In this document: piece by piece, positions 55,314-63,966 of the stretch
How positions within the stretch are numbered: position 1 is the first letter of the stretch
Layout of the letters: each line of letters opens with the position of its first letter
Assembly (NCBI RefSeq): GCF_023554255.2
Contig: NZ_JAMJWD020000004.1
Coordinates: 434,001-498,000 of the forward strand
From: Phyllobacterium sp. 21LDTY02-6
Lineage (GTDB): Bacteria; Pseudomonadota; Alphaproteobacteria; Rhizobiales; Rhizobiaceae
Direction of reading: 5' to 3'
DNA length: 64,000 nt
The notes under the pieces: generated by a model
Told to the model about the DNA's origin: nothing
Databases searched by the model: none
Seen by the model: the letters and a program-made list of their open reading frames with translations, nothing else
Translations under genes and position numbers: made by a program

Positions 55314-55366
55314 TTTTAGCAAATTGTTTTACGTGGCTGCAAGCCGGCCGGCCAAATCACCACGGG
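55314..55366 (-). ncRNA. SAM-II riboswitch aptamer
   Basis: The minus strand from 55366 contains the SAM-II core: CCCGTGGTGATTTGG, CCGGCCGGCTTGCAGCCACG and AAACAATTTGCTAAA, which match the conserved order (GTGATTTG, CCGGCTTGCAGCCACGT, AAACAA, GCTAAA). The element is about 53 nt and lies 82 bases upstream of metZ, the normal target in alphaproteobacteria. Confidence 0.95.
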
Positions 55367-55454
55367 ATAAGATTGCTTTAATCCTCTTGGGCGCTTGCGT
55401 CAATCGGGTGAAACGCTAAAGCTTTCACCGGATTTGACAGGATTTGACGACCAT

Positions 55455-56543
55455 ATGACACGACAAGCGGGCATTCTTGCCGATAGCGGCATCAGGGCAT
55501 TGCACCAGGCGGGGGCGCTGACGACGGAGCGCGAATTCGACAGCGACCAGATCCAGCCGGCGAGCCTCGACCTGCGTCTCGGCGCCAAGGCCTACCGCGT
55601 CCGCGCCAGCTTCATGCCCGGCCCGGCAACGCCGGTCATCGACAAGCTCGAACGGCTGAAGCTGCACGAGATCGACCTGACTGCCGGCGCCGTGCTCGAA
55701 ACCGGCTGCGTCTATATCGTGCCGCTGCTCGAAAGCCTGGACCTTCCGGCGGACGTGTCGGCCTCGGCCAATCCGAAGAGCTCGACCGGCAGGCTCGACA
55801 TTTTCACCCGCGTCATTGTCGATGGCGCGCAGGAGTTCGACAAGGTACCGGCCGGCTATCGCGGCCCGCTCTATCTCGAGGTCAGCCCGCGCACCTTCCC
55901 GATCGTCGCGCGCACCGGCTCGCGCCTGTCGCAGATCCGGTTCAGGACCGGCCGGGCGCAGCTCGACGAGGCCGAGCTTGCGGCGCTGCACGGCACGGAG
56001 ACGCTGGTCGCCTCGGACACGCCCGACATCACCGGCGGCGGCATTGCGCTGTCGATCGACCTGACCGGCGATGCCAGCGGCCTTGTCGGCTATCGCGGCA
56101 AGCACCATACGGCGGTCGTCGATGTCGACAGGCGCGGCGCGCATGATCTCTATGATTTCTGGGAGCCGATCCACGATCGCGGCGCGCGCGAACTCGTTCT
56201 CGATCCCGACGAGTTCTATATTCTCGTCTCGCGCGAGGCGGTGCATGTGCCGCCGCTCTTTGCCGCCGAGATGACGCCGTTCGATCCGCTGGTGGGCGAA
56301 TTCCGCGTCCATTATGCCGGGTTCTTCGATCCGGGATTCGGCCATACGGCCGCCGGCGGCACCGGCAGCCGGGCGGTGCTCGAAGTGCGCAGCCATGAGG
56401 TGCCCTTCATCCTCGAACACGGGCAGATCGTCGGCCGGCTGATCTATGAACACATGCTCGAACGGCCGAAGGCGCTTTATGGCACCGATCTCGGCTCGAA
56501 TTACCAGGCGCAGGGCCTCAAACTGTCGAAGCATTTCCGCTGA
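55455..56543 (+). CDS. dcd: dCTP deaminase, long two-domain form
   Basis: Deaminates dCTP to dUTP (or further to dUMP if bifunctional) for thymidylate supply. The 362-residue product is about twice the length of E. coli Dcd. The first half has the trimeric dUTPase-fold catalytic segment SANPKSSTGRLDIFTRVIVD, and the second half is a degenerate repeat ending EVPFILEHGQIVGRLIYEHM. This form is usual in Hyphomicrobiales. It is divergent from metZ and followed by tRNA-Gly. The ATG at 55455 is chosen; an upstream in-frame ATG runs into the leader of metZ. Confidence 0.93.
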   Translation: MTRQAGILADSGIRALHQAGALTTEREFDSDQIQPASLDLRLGAKAYRVRASFMPGPATPVIDKLERLKLHEIDLTAGAVLETGCVYIVPLLESLDLPADVSASANPKSSTGRLDIFTRVIVDGAQEFDKVPAGYRGPLYLEVSPRTFPIVARTGSRLSQIRFRTGRAQLDEAELAALHGTETLVASDTPDITGGGIALSIDLTGDASGLVGYRGKHHTAVVDVDRRGAHDLYDFWEPIHDRGARELVLDPDEFYILVSREAVHVPPLFAAEMTPFDPLVGEFRVHYAGFFDPGFGHTAAGGTGSRAVLEVRSHEVPFILEHGQIVGRLIYEHMLERPKALYGTDLGSNYQAQGLKLSKHFR

Positions 56544-56605
56544 AGCTTGCACTGGACAATTCTTGGCTTGCATTTTCGCGCGCCAACCAGCACTGATAGG
56601 CGCAT

Positions 56606-56679
56606 GCGGATGTAGTTCAATGGTAGAACGGCAGCTTCCCAAGCTGCATACGAGGGTTCGATTCCCTTCATCCGCTCCA
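56606..56679 (+). tRNA. tRNA-Gly (CCC)
   Basis: A 74-nt cloverleaf: acceptor GCGGATG pairs with CATCCGC, the D-arm is TAGTTCAATGGTAGA, the anticodon stem GCAGC/GCTGC frames TTCCCAA with anticodon CCC, the T-arm is GAGGGTTCGATTCCCTTC, and CCA is encoded at 56677-56679. Confidence 0.95.
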
Positions 56680-56738
56680 GCCATTTCCAGCCGGCCGCAA
56701 TTCATCCCTCATGGGATGGCATGGCGGCGCGCCACGCC

Positions 56739-57743
56739 CTAGTTCTTTGGGCGGAACTCGGCCGGATCGAACTCGTACAGCGTCGAGCAGAATTCACAGG
56801 TCACGCTGATCTTGCCGTCCTCGATACTGTCGTCGATCTCCTCGGCGGTGAAGCCCGACAGCACCCCGGCGATCTTCTCGCGCGAGCAGGAACATTCGTC
56901 GCTGACCGGCACCGCGTCGAAGACACGCACGCCGCGCTCGTGGAACAGGCGATAGAGCAGCCGCTCGGCGCCGACCTGCGGGTCGGTCAGTTCCGAGCTC
57001 TCGATGGTCGATACCAGCGCCTTGATCTCGGCCCAGTCATCATCCTCGCGGAATTCCGACATGTCGTCCAAGGCGGATTCCGGTACGTCCCCCGCCGAAA
57101 GGTCCGGCTGGCGCATGCGCAGCTCCGATTCCGGCAGGAACTGCACGATCAGGCCCCCGGCCCGCCATTGCTCCACCGGCCTTCCATCCTCGCCGCGCTC
57201 GATGAGCTTGGCCACGGACAGGCGCAGATCGGTCGGTATCTGCTCCGACTGGCGGAAATAGGTCTTGGCGATCTCTTCGAGATTGGAACCGTCGAGCGCG
57301 ACGATGCCCTGGTAGCGCTGCGTATATTCGCCCTGGTCCACCGTCAGCGCCAGGGTGCCGCTGCCGAGGAGCTCTGCCGGCGCCGTCGCCTTCTGCTCGA
57401 TGGCATCGGCGAGCCGCTCCTCGTCGAAACGCGCATAGGCGCGCACCGCATTGGGCGTGCTGAAATCGACGACGAGCATGTCGACAGGCCCGTTCGACTG
57501 CGACTGGAAGATGAACTTGCCCTCGAATTTCAGCGAGGTGCCAAGCAGCACGGTCAGCACGATGGCCTCTGCCAGGAGCTTGGCCACCGGCTCCGGATAG
57601 GCATGCCGGCTCAGAATATCGTCGAGCGTCGGACCGAGTTGCACGGCGCGGCCGCGCGCATCGAGCGCTTCCACCTGGAAGGGCACGACGGCATCGTCGC
57701 CAGCGAACATATATTCGTCCGGATGGCCTGTCACATCAGACAT
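56739..57743 (-). CDS. hslO: Redox-regulated chaperone Hsp33
   Basis: Cytosolic holdase chaperone activated by oxidants. The 334-residue product has the N-terminal Hsp33 domain and the C-terminal zinc-binding redox switch: [20 protein letters not shown] with the Cys-x-Cys pair and [13 protein letters not shown] with the Cys-x2-Cys pair, so all four cysteines are kept. The ATG at 57743 overlaps the argF stop by eight bases, so hslO is the third gene of the argD-argF-hslO operon. Confidence 0.96.
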   Translation of the reverse strand: MSDVTGHPDEYMFAGDDAVVPFQVEALDARGRAVQLGPTLDDILSRHAYPEPVAKLLAEAIVLTVLLGTSLKFEGKFIFQSQSNGPVDMLVVDFSTPNAVRAYARFDEERLADAIEQKATAPAELLGSGTLALTVDQGEYTQRYQGIVALDGSNLEEIAKTYFRQSEQIPTDLRLSVAKLIERGEDGRPVEQWRAGGLIVQFLPESELRMRQPDLSAGDVPESALDDMSEFREDDDWAEIKALVSTIESSELTDPQVGAERLLYRLFHERGVRVFDAVPVSDECSCSREKIAGVLSGFTAEEIDDSIEDGKISVTCEFCSTLYEFDPAEFRPKN

Positions 57744-58671
57744 TGCGACCTCCCTCGAGACACCAGGCCAGGATGGCCTTTTGCGCATGCAGCCGGTTTT
57801 CCGCCTCATCGAAGACCACGGAATGCGGCCCGTCAATAACCGAATCCGTCACTTCCTCGCCGCGGTGCGCCGGCAGGCAATGCATGAACAGCGCATCGGG
57901 ATTGGCATGCTGCATCAGCGTGTCATTGACCTGATAGGGCACGAACACATTATGCCCGCGGGCGCGTCCTTCCTGGCCCATCGAGACCCAGGTATCGGTG
58001 ACGATGCAATCCGCACCGCTGACCGCCGCGACGGGATCCGTCGTCAGCATCAGCCGCGCGCCGCTCTGCCGGGCCCATTCGAGATAGCGCGCATCGGGCT
58101 CGCTGCCCTCGGGCGTCGCTATGTTGAGATTGAAATCGAAGCGGGCCGCCGCCTCGACAAGCGAATGCAGCACATTGTTGCCGTCGCCCGTCCAGGCGAA
58201 GGTCTTGCCCTTCACCGGGCCGCGATGCTCCTCGAAGGTCATGATGTCGGCCATGATCTGGCAGGGATGCGTATCGTCGGTCAGCGCATTGATGACCGGC
58301 ACCGTCGCATTTTCCGCCATCTCGGTCAGGCGCTCATGCGTCGTCGTGCGCATCATGATGATATCGACATAGCGCGACAATACTTTAGCGGTGTCGGCAA
58401 TCGTCTCGCTGCGGCCGAGCTGCATCTCGGAACCGGTGAGCATGATGGTCTCGCCGCCGAGCTGGCGCATGCCGACATCGAAGGACACGCGTGTCCGGGT
58501 GGACGGCTTGTCGAAGATCATCGCCAGGACCTTGCCGGCGAAGGGCTTTTCCATGGCGCCGGCCTTCAGCCTCGTCTTGCGCGCGCGCGCATCGTCGAGA
58601 ATGGTCCGCAGATCGGTTGCAGAAAGGGCCGAAATATCCGTGAAGTGACGGACGTCAACTTTGATCGTCAT
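57736..58671 (-). CDS. argF: Ornithine carbamoyltransferase
   Basis: Makes citrulline from ornithine and carbamoyl phosphate. The 311-residue product carries the carbamoyl-phosphate motif [12 protein letters not shown] (residues 53-64), [47 protein letters not shown], and the C-terminal [13 protein letters not shown] with the catalytic Cys. It starts ten bases after the argD stop and overlaps hslO, a typical alphaproteobacterial order. Confidence 0.98.
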   Translation of the reverse strand: MTIKVDVRHFTDISALSATDLRTILDDARARKTRLKAGAMEKPFAGKVLAMIFDKPSTRTRVSFDVGMRQLGGETIMLTGSEMQLGRSETIADTAKVLSRYVDIIMMRTTTHERLTEMAENATVPVINALTDDTHPCQIMADIMTFEEHRGPVKGKTFAWTGDGNNVLHSLVEAAARFDFNLNIATPEGSEPDARYLEWARQSGARLMLTTDPVAAVSGADCIVTDTWVSMGQEGRARGHNVFVPYQVNDTLMQHANPDALFMHCLPAHRGEEVTDSVIDGPHSVVFDEAENRLHAQKAILAWCLEGGRNV

Positions 58672-58681
58672 GATGCTGCCC

Positions 58682-59887
58682 TCAAGCGATCTTCTGCCGG
58701 GCGACCGGAGCAAGGCGCTCCGCCGCCGCTTCGATTTTCGCCAGGGCGTCGCGGATTTCCTCCTCGGTGACCACGAGCGGCGGGATGAGCCGGACGACAT
58801 TGTCGCCGGCGCCGACCGTCAGCAGATGCTCGTCGCGCAGCGCCTGCACCATGGTCGTGTTCGGCACCACGCATTTGAGCCCGCGCAGCAGGCCGCGCCC
58901 GCGCACTTCGGCGATGACCTCCGGATAGCGATCGGCGATCGAGGCAAGGCCCTGCTTCAACAGGATTTCCATCTGCCGCACATGCTGCAGGAAGCCATCG
59001 GCCAGCGCGATATCGAGCACGGCATTGCCGACGGCCATCGCCAGCGGATTGCCGCCATAGGTGGTGCCGTGGGTGCCTGCCGTCATGCCCTTGGCGGCCT
59101 CGGCCGTCGCCAGGCAGACGCCGAGCGGGAAGCCGCCGCCGATGCCCTTGGCCACCGCCATGATATCCGGCGTGATGCCGGACCATTCATGGGCGAAGAG
59201 ACGACCGGTACGGCCCATGCCAGATTGCACCTCGTCGAGGACGAGCAGGATGCCGTGCTCGTCGCACAGTTTGCGCAGCGCGCGCATGGTTTCGTCCGGC
59301 ACCAGCCGCACGCCGCCCTCGCCCTGGATCGGCTCGATCAGGATGGCGGCGGTCTCCGGGCCGATGGCAGCCTTCAGCGCCGCGTTGTCGCCGAAGGGAA
59401 CCTGGTCGAAGCCTTCCACCTTGGGGCCGAAGCCTTCGAGATATTTGGCCTGGCCGCCGGCGGCGATGGTCGCGAGCGTGCGCCCGTGAAACGCGCCCTC
59501 GAAGGTGACAATGCGGAAGCGCTCCGGATGGCCGTTGACATAATGATAGCGGCGCGCCGTCTTGATGGCGCATTCCAGCGCCTCGGCGCCCGAATTGGTG
59601 AAGAAGGCCTTGTCGGCGAAGGTATGGTCGACAAGCCGCTGCCCGAGCCGCTTCTGCCCGGGGATTTCATATATGTTGGACAGGTGCCACAATTTCTCGG
59701 CCTGCGACTTCAGCGCTTCGACGAGATGCGGATGGGAATAGCCGAGGAGATTGACAGCGATGCCGGCCGCGAAATCGAGATAGCGCTGACCGTCTTCCGT
59801 GGTCAGCCAGACACCCTCTCCTCGCTCAAAGCGCAGGCCCGCACGAGCATAAGTGTCGTAAAGCGGCTGCGCATTTGCGTCCGTCAT
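58682..59887 (-). CDS. argD: Acetylornithine aminotransferase
   Basis: PLP enzyme that makes N-acetylornithine for arginine synthesis; it can also act on succinyl-diaminopimelate in the lysine pathway. The 401-residue product has [50 protein letters not shown] and the Schiff-base Lys247 in [16 protein letters not shown]. It is the first gene of argD-argF-hslO. Its ATG overlaps the stop of a 42-codon upstream frame, and a terminator-like hairpin lies 70-100 bases upstream; see the separate entries. Confidence 0.97.
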   Translation of the reverse strand: MTDANAQPLYDTYARAGLRFERGEGVWLTTEDGQRYLDFAAGIAVNLLGYSHPHLVEALKSQAEKLWHLSNIYEIPGQKRLGQRLVDHTFADKAFFTNSGAEALECAIKTARRYHYVNGHPERFRIVTFEGAFHGRTLATIAAGGQAKYLEGFGPKVEGFDQVPFGDNAALKAAIGPETAAILIEPIQGEGGVRLVPDETMRALRKLCDEHGILLVLDEVQSGMGRTGRLFAHEWSGITPDIMAVAKGIGGGFPLGVCLATAEAAKGMTAGTHGTTYGGNPLAMAVGNAVLDIALADGFLQHVRQMEILLKQGLASIADRYPEVIAEVRGRGLLRGLKCVVPNTTMVQALRDEHLLTVGAGDNVVRLIPPLVVTEEEIRDALAKIEAAAERLAPVARQKIA

Positions 59888-60012
59888 TTTGTTCGGGCCT
59901 CCAAAACCCAGTTGCCAAGCTTGCTGTTCCCGTCATGGAAATCGGCAAAAATGAAATCAAAAAGCCGCCCACAATGCCATTTGGGGCGGCCGCACGGGTG
60001 TAATATCATCAT
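59884..60012 (-). other. Possible 42-codon upstream frame overlapping argD
   Basis: An uninterrupted 42-codon frame starts at ATG 60012 (a second ATG follows directly) and ends in TGA at 59886-59884, overlapping the argD ATG in ATGA. The predicted peptide includes [20 protein letters not shown]. It has no clear Shine-Dalgarno site, and the likely -10 box overlaps its first codons, so it may be untranslated. Confidence 0.3.
59959..59990 (-). terminator. Terminator-like hairpin in the argD leader
   Basis: On the minus strand GCCGCCC (59990-59984) pairs with GGGCGGC (59970-59964) around a 13-base loop and is followed by five T residues. It lies between the probable promoter and the argD start, so transcription must pass it to reach argD. 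This suggests attenuation or RNA stability; it is not a known element. Confidence 0.55.
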
Positions 60013-60030
60013 TCAAGGTCGAATTGTCAA
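60002..60030 (-). promoter_or_regulatory. Probable argD promoter
   Basis: TTGACA (-35, 60030-60025) and GATATT (-10, 60007-60002) on the minus strand are separated by 17 bases, a good sigma-70 arrangement. The predicted start is near 59995, only a few bases before the hairpin. Confidence 0.6.
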
Positions 60031-60098
60031 ATGAACGTTTCGCCGATTTCGGGGCTTTGGCGGCACCGCTCCGCGGGCTTTGCCGGCAAGCGAGAAAA

Positions 60099-60301
60099 GA
60101 GTCTTTTCTGCAACAGTTTAACCTTCAAGTTGGGGAAAACCGAAAAAAGCAACGGAACCGACCGTGCCCGACTCTTGTCACGGAGTCATCGCATATTGTA
60201 GTTTGGAAATCGAAATAGCTAGATTTCGTACGGCGTCCTCGTCACCTGGATAGATATGGTATTTGTTCAATCTGGAGCAATCCCGATGCGAGGAAGGATT
60301 C
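60099..60301. promoter_or_regulatory. gcrA upstream region with four GANTC methylation sites
   Basis: The gap between argD and gcrA (459 bases) has no gene other than the argD leader. Between 60099 and 60301 it contains GAGTC (60099-60103), GACTC (60170-60174), GAGTC (60183-60187) and GATTC (60297-60301). About one would be expected in 203 bases by chance. GANTC is the target of the cell-cycle methylase CcrM, and GcrA acts at such methylated promoters, so this likely reports or feeds back on gcrA. A short inverted repeat (GAAAAG/CTTTTC) surrounds the first site. Confidence 0.5.
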
Positions 60302-60346
60302 AGTCCGCCAGCCGTGCAAAACAGAGCCCCATATGGAGCTAGGGAC

Positions 60347-60862
60347 ATGAACTGGACAGACGAGCGCGTGGAGCAGCTGAAGAAACTTTGGGCCGACGGC
60401 CTGAGCGCGAGCCAGATCGCTGCGCAGCTGGGCGGCGTCAGCCGGAATGCCGTCATCGGCAAGGTCCACCGGTTGAAGCTTTCGGGGCGCGGCAAGACCA
60501 CTTCCAGCCAGGCACGCAGCAAGAAGGTCAACAATTCCGGCGCCGGCCAGCGCAGCTCCGGCGCCAGCCACATGTCCGCCCGGGTGGTGAGCCGCAGCGT
60601 CGGCGCGACGGCACTGCAGACCGAATTCAGCACCGAGGTCGTGACCCACACGGTCACCCGGCCAGCCGAGAATGTCGTCGTTCCGATTTCGCGGCGGCTG
60701 GAACTCGTGCAGCTGAGCGAGCGGACCTGCAAATGGCCCGTGGGCGACCCGCTGATGCCCGGCTTCAGCTTCTGCGGCAATGATGTCGGCGAGAGCGGAC
60801 CCTATTGCAGCTACCATTCGCGCCTGGCCTACCAGCCGGCGTCGGACCGCCGCCGCAAATAG
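60347..60862 (+). CDS. gcrA: GcrA cell-cycle regulator
   Basis: A 171-residue GcrA. The N-terminal DNA-binding domain reads MNWTDERVEQLKKLWADGLS and AQLGGVSRNAVIGKVHRLKL; a low-complexity linker of about 60 residues follows, and the C-terminal domain (about 125-171) has CKWPVGDPLMPGFSFCGND and YCSYHSRLAYQP, which contacts sigma-70. It is a master regulator of cell-cycle genes that works with CcrM methylation. The ATG at 60347 is right for the family. A strong terminator follows. Confidence 0.96.
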   Translation: MNWTDERVEQLKKLWADGLSASQIAAQLGGVSRNAVIGKVHRLKLSGRGKTTSSQARSKKVNNSGAGQRSSGASHMSARVVSRSVGATALQTEFSTEVVTHTVTRPAENVVVPISRRLELVQLSERTCKWPVGDPLMPGFSFCGNDVGESGPYCSYHSRLAYQPASDRRRK

Positions 60863-60900
60863 GGTTCCGGCCTGAACCGGACATGATCCTGCATTGTTCT

Positions 60901-60929
60901 GAGGCGCCACACGGCGCCTCCTTTGTTTT
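60901..60929 (+). terminator. Intrinsic terminator of gcrA
   Basis: GAGGCGCC (60901-60908) pairs with GGCGCCTC (60913-60920) around a four-base loop, followed by CTTTGTTTT. It lies 38 bases past the gcrA stop and before the convergent phoR end. Confidence 0.88.
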
Positions 60930-60958
60930 GGGGCTGTGGGCTGGCGGGACTGCTTCCC

Positions 60959-62218
60959 TCAGGCGTCGCTGGCGCCGAACAGCACCGTGAACGAGGCGCC
61001 CTCGCCAAGGCGCGAGCGGATGACCAGCCGGGCGCGGTGGCGGGTAAGGATATGCTTGACGATGGCGAGGCCGAGCCCGGTGCCCTTCTGCGCCTTGCTG
61101 GTTTCGGCATTGACCCGGTAGAACCGCTCGGTCAGCCGCGGTATGTGCTCGTCGGCGATGCCGGGGCCGAAATCCTGGATTACGGCCTTGGTCACATCGC
61201 CGCTGCGCTTCAGTTCGACGACGACGCGCTTGCCGGACTGGCCGTATTTGCAGGCATTCTCGACGAGGTTCTGGAACACCTGCGTCAGCTCGTCCCGATC
61301 GCCGAGCACATTGATCGGGCCGGCCGCGACATCGCGCTCGATGGTGACGCCGAGATCCTCCGCCAGCGGGCGCATCGTATCGGCGACATGGTTGAGGACG
61401 GCGCTCAGATCGACCTGGTCCTTGACCGCGATATGCGCCTTCATCTCGATGCGCGACAGCGACAGGAGATCGTCGATCAGCCGCGCCATGCGTTCGGCCT
61501 GCTTGTGCATGATCTCGAGGAAATTCTCGCGCGCCTTCTCGTCATTGCGGGCCGGGCCGCGCAGCGTCTCGATGAAGCCGGTAAGCGATGCCAGCGGCGT
61601 GCGCAGCTCATGGCTGGCATTGGCGATGAAATCCGAGCGCATCCGTTCCAGCCGGTGCGCCTCGGTCTGGTCGCGGAACGACAGGAGGAATTGCGGCTCG
61701 CCCGCGCCCACCCGGTCGAGCAGCAGCACCGTCGCCCGGTACCAGCGTTCCAGCGGCACCCGCTCGAAATAATCGGTCGAGCGCGCGGTGCCGTCCTCCA
61801 TCACCGCATGGACCAGCGCCTGGATCTCCGGCGCGCGGAAATGCATCAGCAGCGTGCCGCCGCGGGCGATCGCCCGGAACGCGCCGCTTGCCGCCGGATT
61901 GGCATAGAGAATGGTGCCCTCGCGATCGAAGATGATGAGAGGATCGGGCAATTGCGCCGCAAGCTGCTGGCCGGACAGGCGGAAGATCACCGGATCGGCC
62001 GGCTGTTCCGACAGGGCATCGGTGCGGGGCAGCGCCGCCGAAAGCCCGACGACGGCGACGAGCACCAGCATCAATATGCCGAAGCTCAGCCACCAGGACG
62101 CGCCGAAGCTCAGCACCAGCGCCGTGACGAAGGCGGCCGCCGCCAGCACGAAACGCGAGCGGATGATGCGTTCGATTATCCTGCCTCTCAGACCGTCCCG
62201 GTTTTCGGCTATGCTCAT
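60959..62218 (-). CDS. phoR: Phosphate regulon sensor histidine kinase PhoR
   Basis: Senses phosphate limitation together with the Pst transporter and PhoU. The 419-residue product has two membrane helices (about 22-62), a PAS domain (about 85-190, DPLIIFDREGTILYANPAAS), HisKA with His203 in NASHELRTPLASLTGFIETL, and HATPase motifs QVFQNLVENACKYG, QDFGPGI and KGTGLGLAIVKHIL. The usual pst-phoU-phoB cluster does not follow: gcrA lies convergently downstream. It is divergent from ppk2 with only 64 bases between them. Confidence 0.94.
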   Translation of the reverse strand: MSIAENRDGLRGRIIERIIRSRFVLAAAAFVTALVLSFGASWWLSFGILMLVLVAVVGLSAALPRTDALSEQPADPVIFRLSGQQLAAQLPDPLIIFDREGTILYANPAASGAFRAIARGGTLLMHFRAPEIQALVHAVMEDGTARSTDYFERVPLERWYRATVLLLDRVGAGEPQFLLSFRDQTEAHRLERMRSDFIANASHELRTPLASLTGFIETLRGPARNDEKARENFLEIMHKQAERMARLIDDLLSLSRIEMKAHIAVKDQVDLSAVLNHVADTMRPLAEDLGVTIERDVAAGPINVLGDRDELTQVFQNLVENACKYGQSGKRVVVELKRSGDVTKAVIQDFGPGIADEHIPRLTERFYRVNAETSKAQKGTGLGLAIVKHILTRHRARLVIRSRLGEGASFTVLFGASDA

Positions 62219-62282
62219 GAATAGATAAACTCCATGCGTCTTAATGGTGGACGCTGTTCCGATGTCCCAATAACATGGCTTT

Positions 62283-63209
62283 ATGTCAATTGAGGAAGGC
62301 GCCTTGGGGAAAAGTCCGAAACCGAAAACACCATCTTCGCAGAAAACTATAAAGCCGGTGAAACTCGTGGTCGATGGCAGGAAGCGCAGCTTCGACATCG
62401 AGAACCCGAAGCTGCCCGACTGGATCGATGCCTCGGCGCTGTCTTCCGGCAATTATCCCTATGACGGCAAGATGCCGAAGGACGAGTACAAGGACACGCT
62501 GGAAGCGCTGCAGATCGAGCTCGTCAAGCTGCAATACTGGCTGCAGGAAACGGGCGGGCGCGTCATGACCGTTTTCGAGGGCCGGGATGCGGCCGGCAAG
62601 GGCGGCACCATCTTCAACCTGCGGCAATATATGAACCCGCGCACGGCGCGGAACGTCGCCCTGACCAAGCCGACGGAAGTCGAAGCCACGCAGTGGTATT
62701 TCCAGCGCTATGTGGCGCATTTCCCCAGCGCCGGCGAGTTCGTCACCTTCGACCGATCCTGGTACAATCGCGCCGGCGTCGAGCCGGTGATGGGTTTCTG
62801 CACGCCGCAGCAGCGCGACGCCTTCCTCGACGAAGTGCCGGGCTTCGAGCGCATGATCGTCGCCGACGGCATCCACTTCTTCAAGATATGGCTCAATATC
62901 GGCCAGACGATGCAATTGAAGCGCTTTCACGACCGGCGCCACAGCCCGCTGAAGAACTGGAAGTTTTCGCCGATGGACATTGCCGGCATCGGCAAGTGGG
63001 ACGATTATACCAAGGCGCGCGACCTGATGATCGAGCGCACCCATACGCAGCACGCGCCATGGACCGTGGTGCGGGCGAACGACAAGCGCCGGGCGCGCAT
63101 CGCCGTGATCCGCAGAATATTGCTCAGCCTGCCCTATGCGGGCCGGGACACCGATATCATCGGCAAGGAAGACCCGCTGGTCATCGGCTCAGGCGCGGAG
63201 TTTTTCTGA
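62283..63209 (+). CDS. ppk2: Polyphosphate kinase 2 (single-domain)
   Basis: Transfers phosphate between polyphosphate and nucleoside phosphates. The 308-residue product has the P-loop GRDAAGKGG (100-108), the Walker B-type FDRSWYNR (156-163), [17 protein letters not shown], and [19 protein letters not shown] in the lid. It is a one-domain form of about the usual length; class I or III cannot be separated from these motifs. It is divergent from phoR, which suggests a link between phosphate sensing and polyphosphate use. Confidence 0.96.
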   Translation: MSIEEGALGKSPKPKTPSSQKTIKPVKLVVDGRKRSFDIENPKLPDWIDASALSSGNYPYDGKMPKDEYKDTLEALQIELVKLQYWLQETGGRVMTVFEGRDAAGKGGTIFNLRQYMNPRTARNVALTKPTEVEATQWYFQRYVAHFPSAGEFVTFDRSWYNRAGVEPVMGFCTPQQRDAFLDEVPGFERMIVADGIHFFKIWLNIGQTMQLKRFHDRRHSPLKNWKFSPMDIAGIGKWDDYTKARDLMIERTHTQHAPWTVVRANDKRRARIAVIRRILLSLPYAGRDTDIIGKEDPLVIGSGAEFF

Positions 63210-63310
63210 CATATGGGGTGGTGATCGGGTCGGGCCGCATGGTGGTGGCAGGGCGAGAGTTCGGGGATTTCAAACCCTGTCACTCTCCGTTTCTGCTCTC
63301 ACCATTTTCC

Positions 63311-63393
63311 TCATGCTGAGCCAACCTCGGTCATGCTGAGCCCCCTCATGCTGCCCCCCTCATGCTGAGCTCGTCGAACCACGAAGCACGCAC
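63311..63393. repeat. Degenerate cluster of REP-like units
   Basis: Four imperfect copies of TCATGCTGAGC (starting near 63312, 63330, 63345 lacking the last bases, and 63360) followed by TCGTCGAACCACGAAGCAC. The last part resembles a decayed arm of the palindromic element. It lies between ppk2 and repeat copy 2. Confidence 0.6.
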
Positions 63394-63420
63394 TATTTCG
63401 ATTTGATGCAAGCAAAGAAA

Positions 63421-63590
63421 GGGACTGCACAAGCGTTGCTGCGCCCTTCGACAGGCTCAGGATGAGGGAATTGGGTGTTTGGCAGGGGGATAATTCTGCG
63501 AGGTTTCCAACCTGGGCTCCCTGCTTTTCTGCAATCAAATCAATCATCCTCGTCCTGAGCCTGTCGAAGGACGCACTTTATTTATGCAAC
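63421..63590. repeat. Palindromic repeat element, copy 2
   Basis: Arms CCTTCGACAGGCTCAGGATG... (63445-63467) and the inverse CCTCGTCCTGAGCCTGTCGA... (63548-63570) flank an 80-base core. The core aligns with the reverse complement of the core at 53118-53191. Left tip GGGACTGCACAAGCGTTGCT (63421-63440) recurs at 63966-63985; right tip ACGCACTTTATTTATGCAAC (63571-63590) matches the right tip of copy 1. Confidence 0.85.
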
Positions 63591-63966
63591 ACACGCCCCT
63601 CCTGGTGGGATAAATGGAAACTTATCCCACCACTTTGAAACCGGGTTATTGTGATTCGGTCCTTTCCAGTGGGGGAGCAGCTTCCGGTGCTGTTTCGATT
63701 TGCTGGGGAAGGATGGCGTTGCCGGGATATCGGAAGTGACAAATCCGATTGGCCAGCAAACTGCAGAAGGAAACGGAGGTGGCGCTTTGTTTTCCGGGTT
63801 GTTGCGTCTGACAAGCGCAGCAACAGCAGGCAAAGACGTCGCGGGCGGTCTTCGGACCTCGACCCTGATACCATACTGACGCGCTGAAGACCGCCCGTCT
63901 CCCCCCATTTCAATGACCAGACGCGATTTTCGCGGGCGTGGTGCGGATTTTCTGCATTTAACAAGA
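63591..63966. other. Non-coding stretch between repeat copies
   Basis: No frame here has the composition of a protein-coding gene. It contains GGGATAA/TTATCCC (63609-63630 region) and a perfect 11-bp inverted repeat, GGGCGGTCTTC (63843-63853) with GAAGACCGCCC (63886-63896), with a 32-base loop and no long T run. Its function is not evident. Confidence 0.4.
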
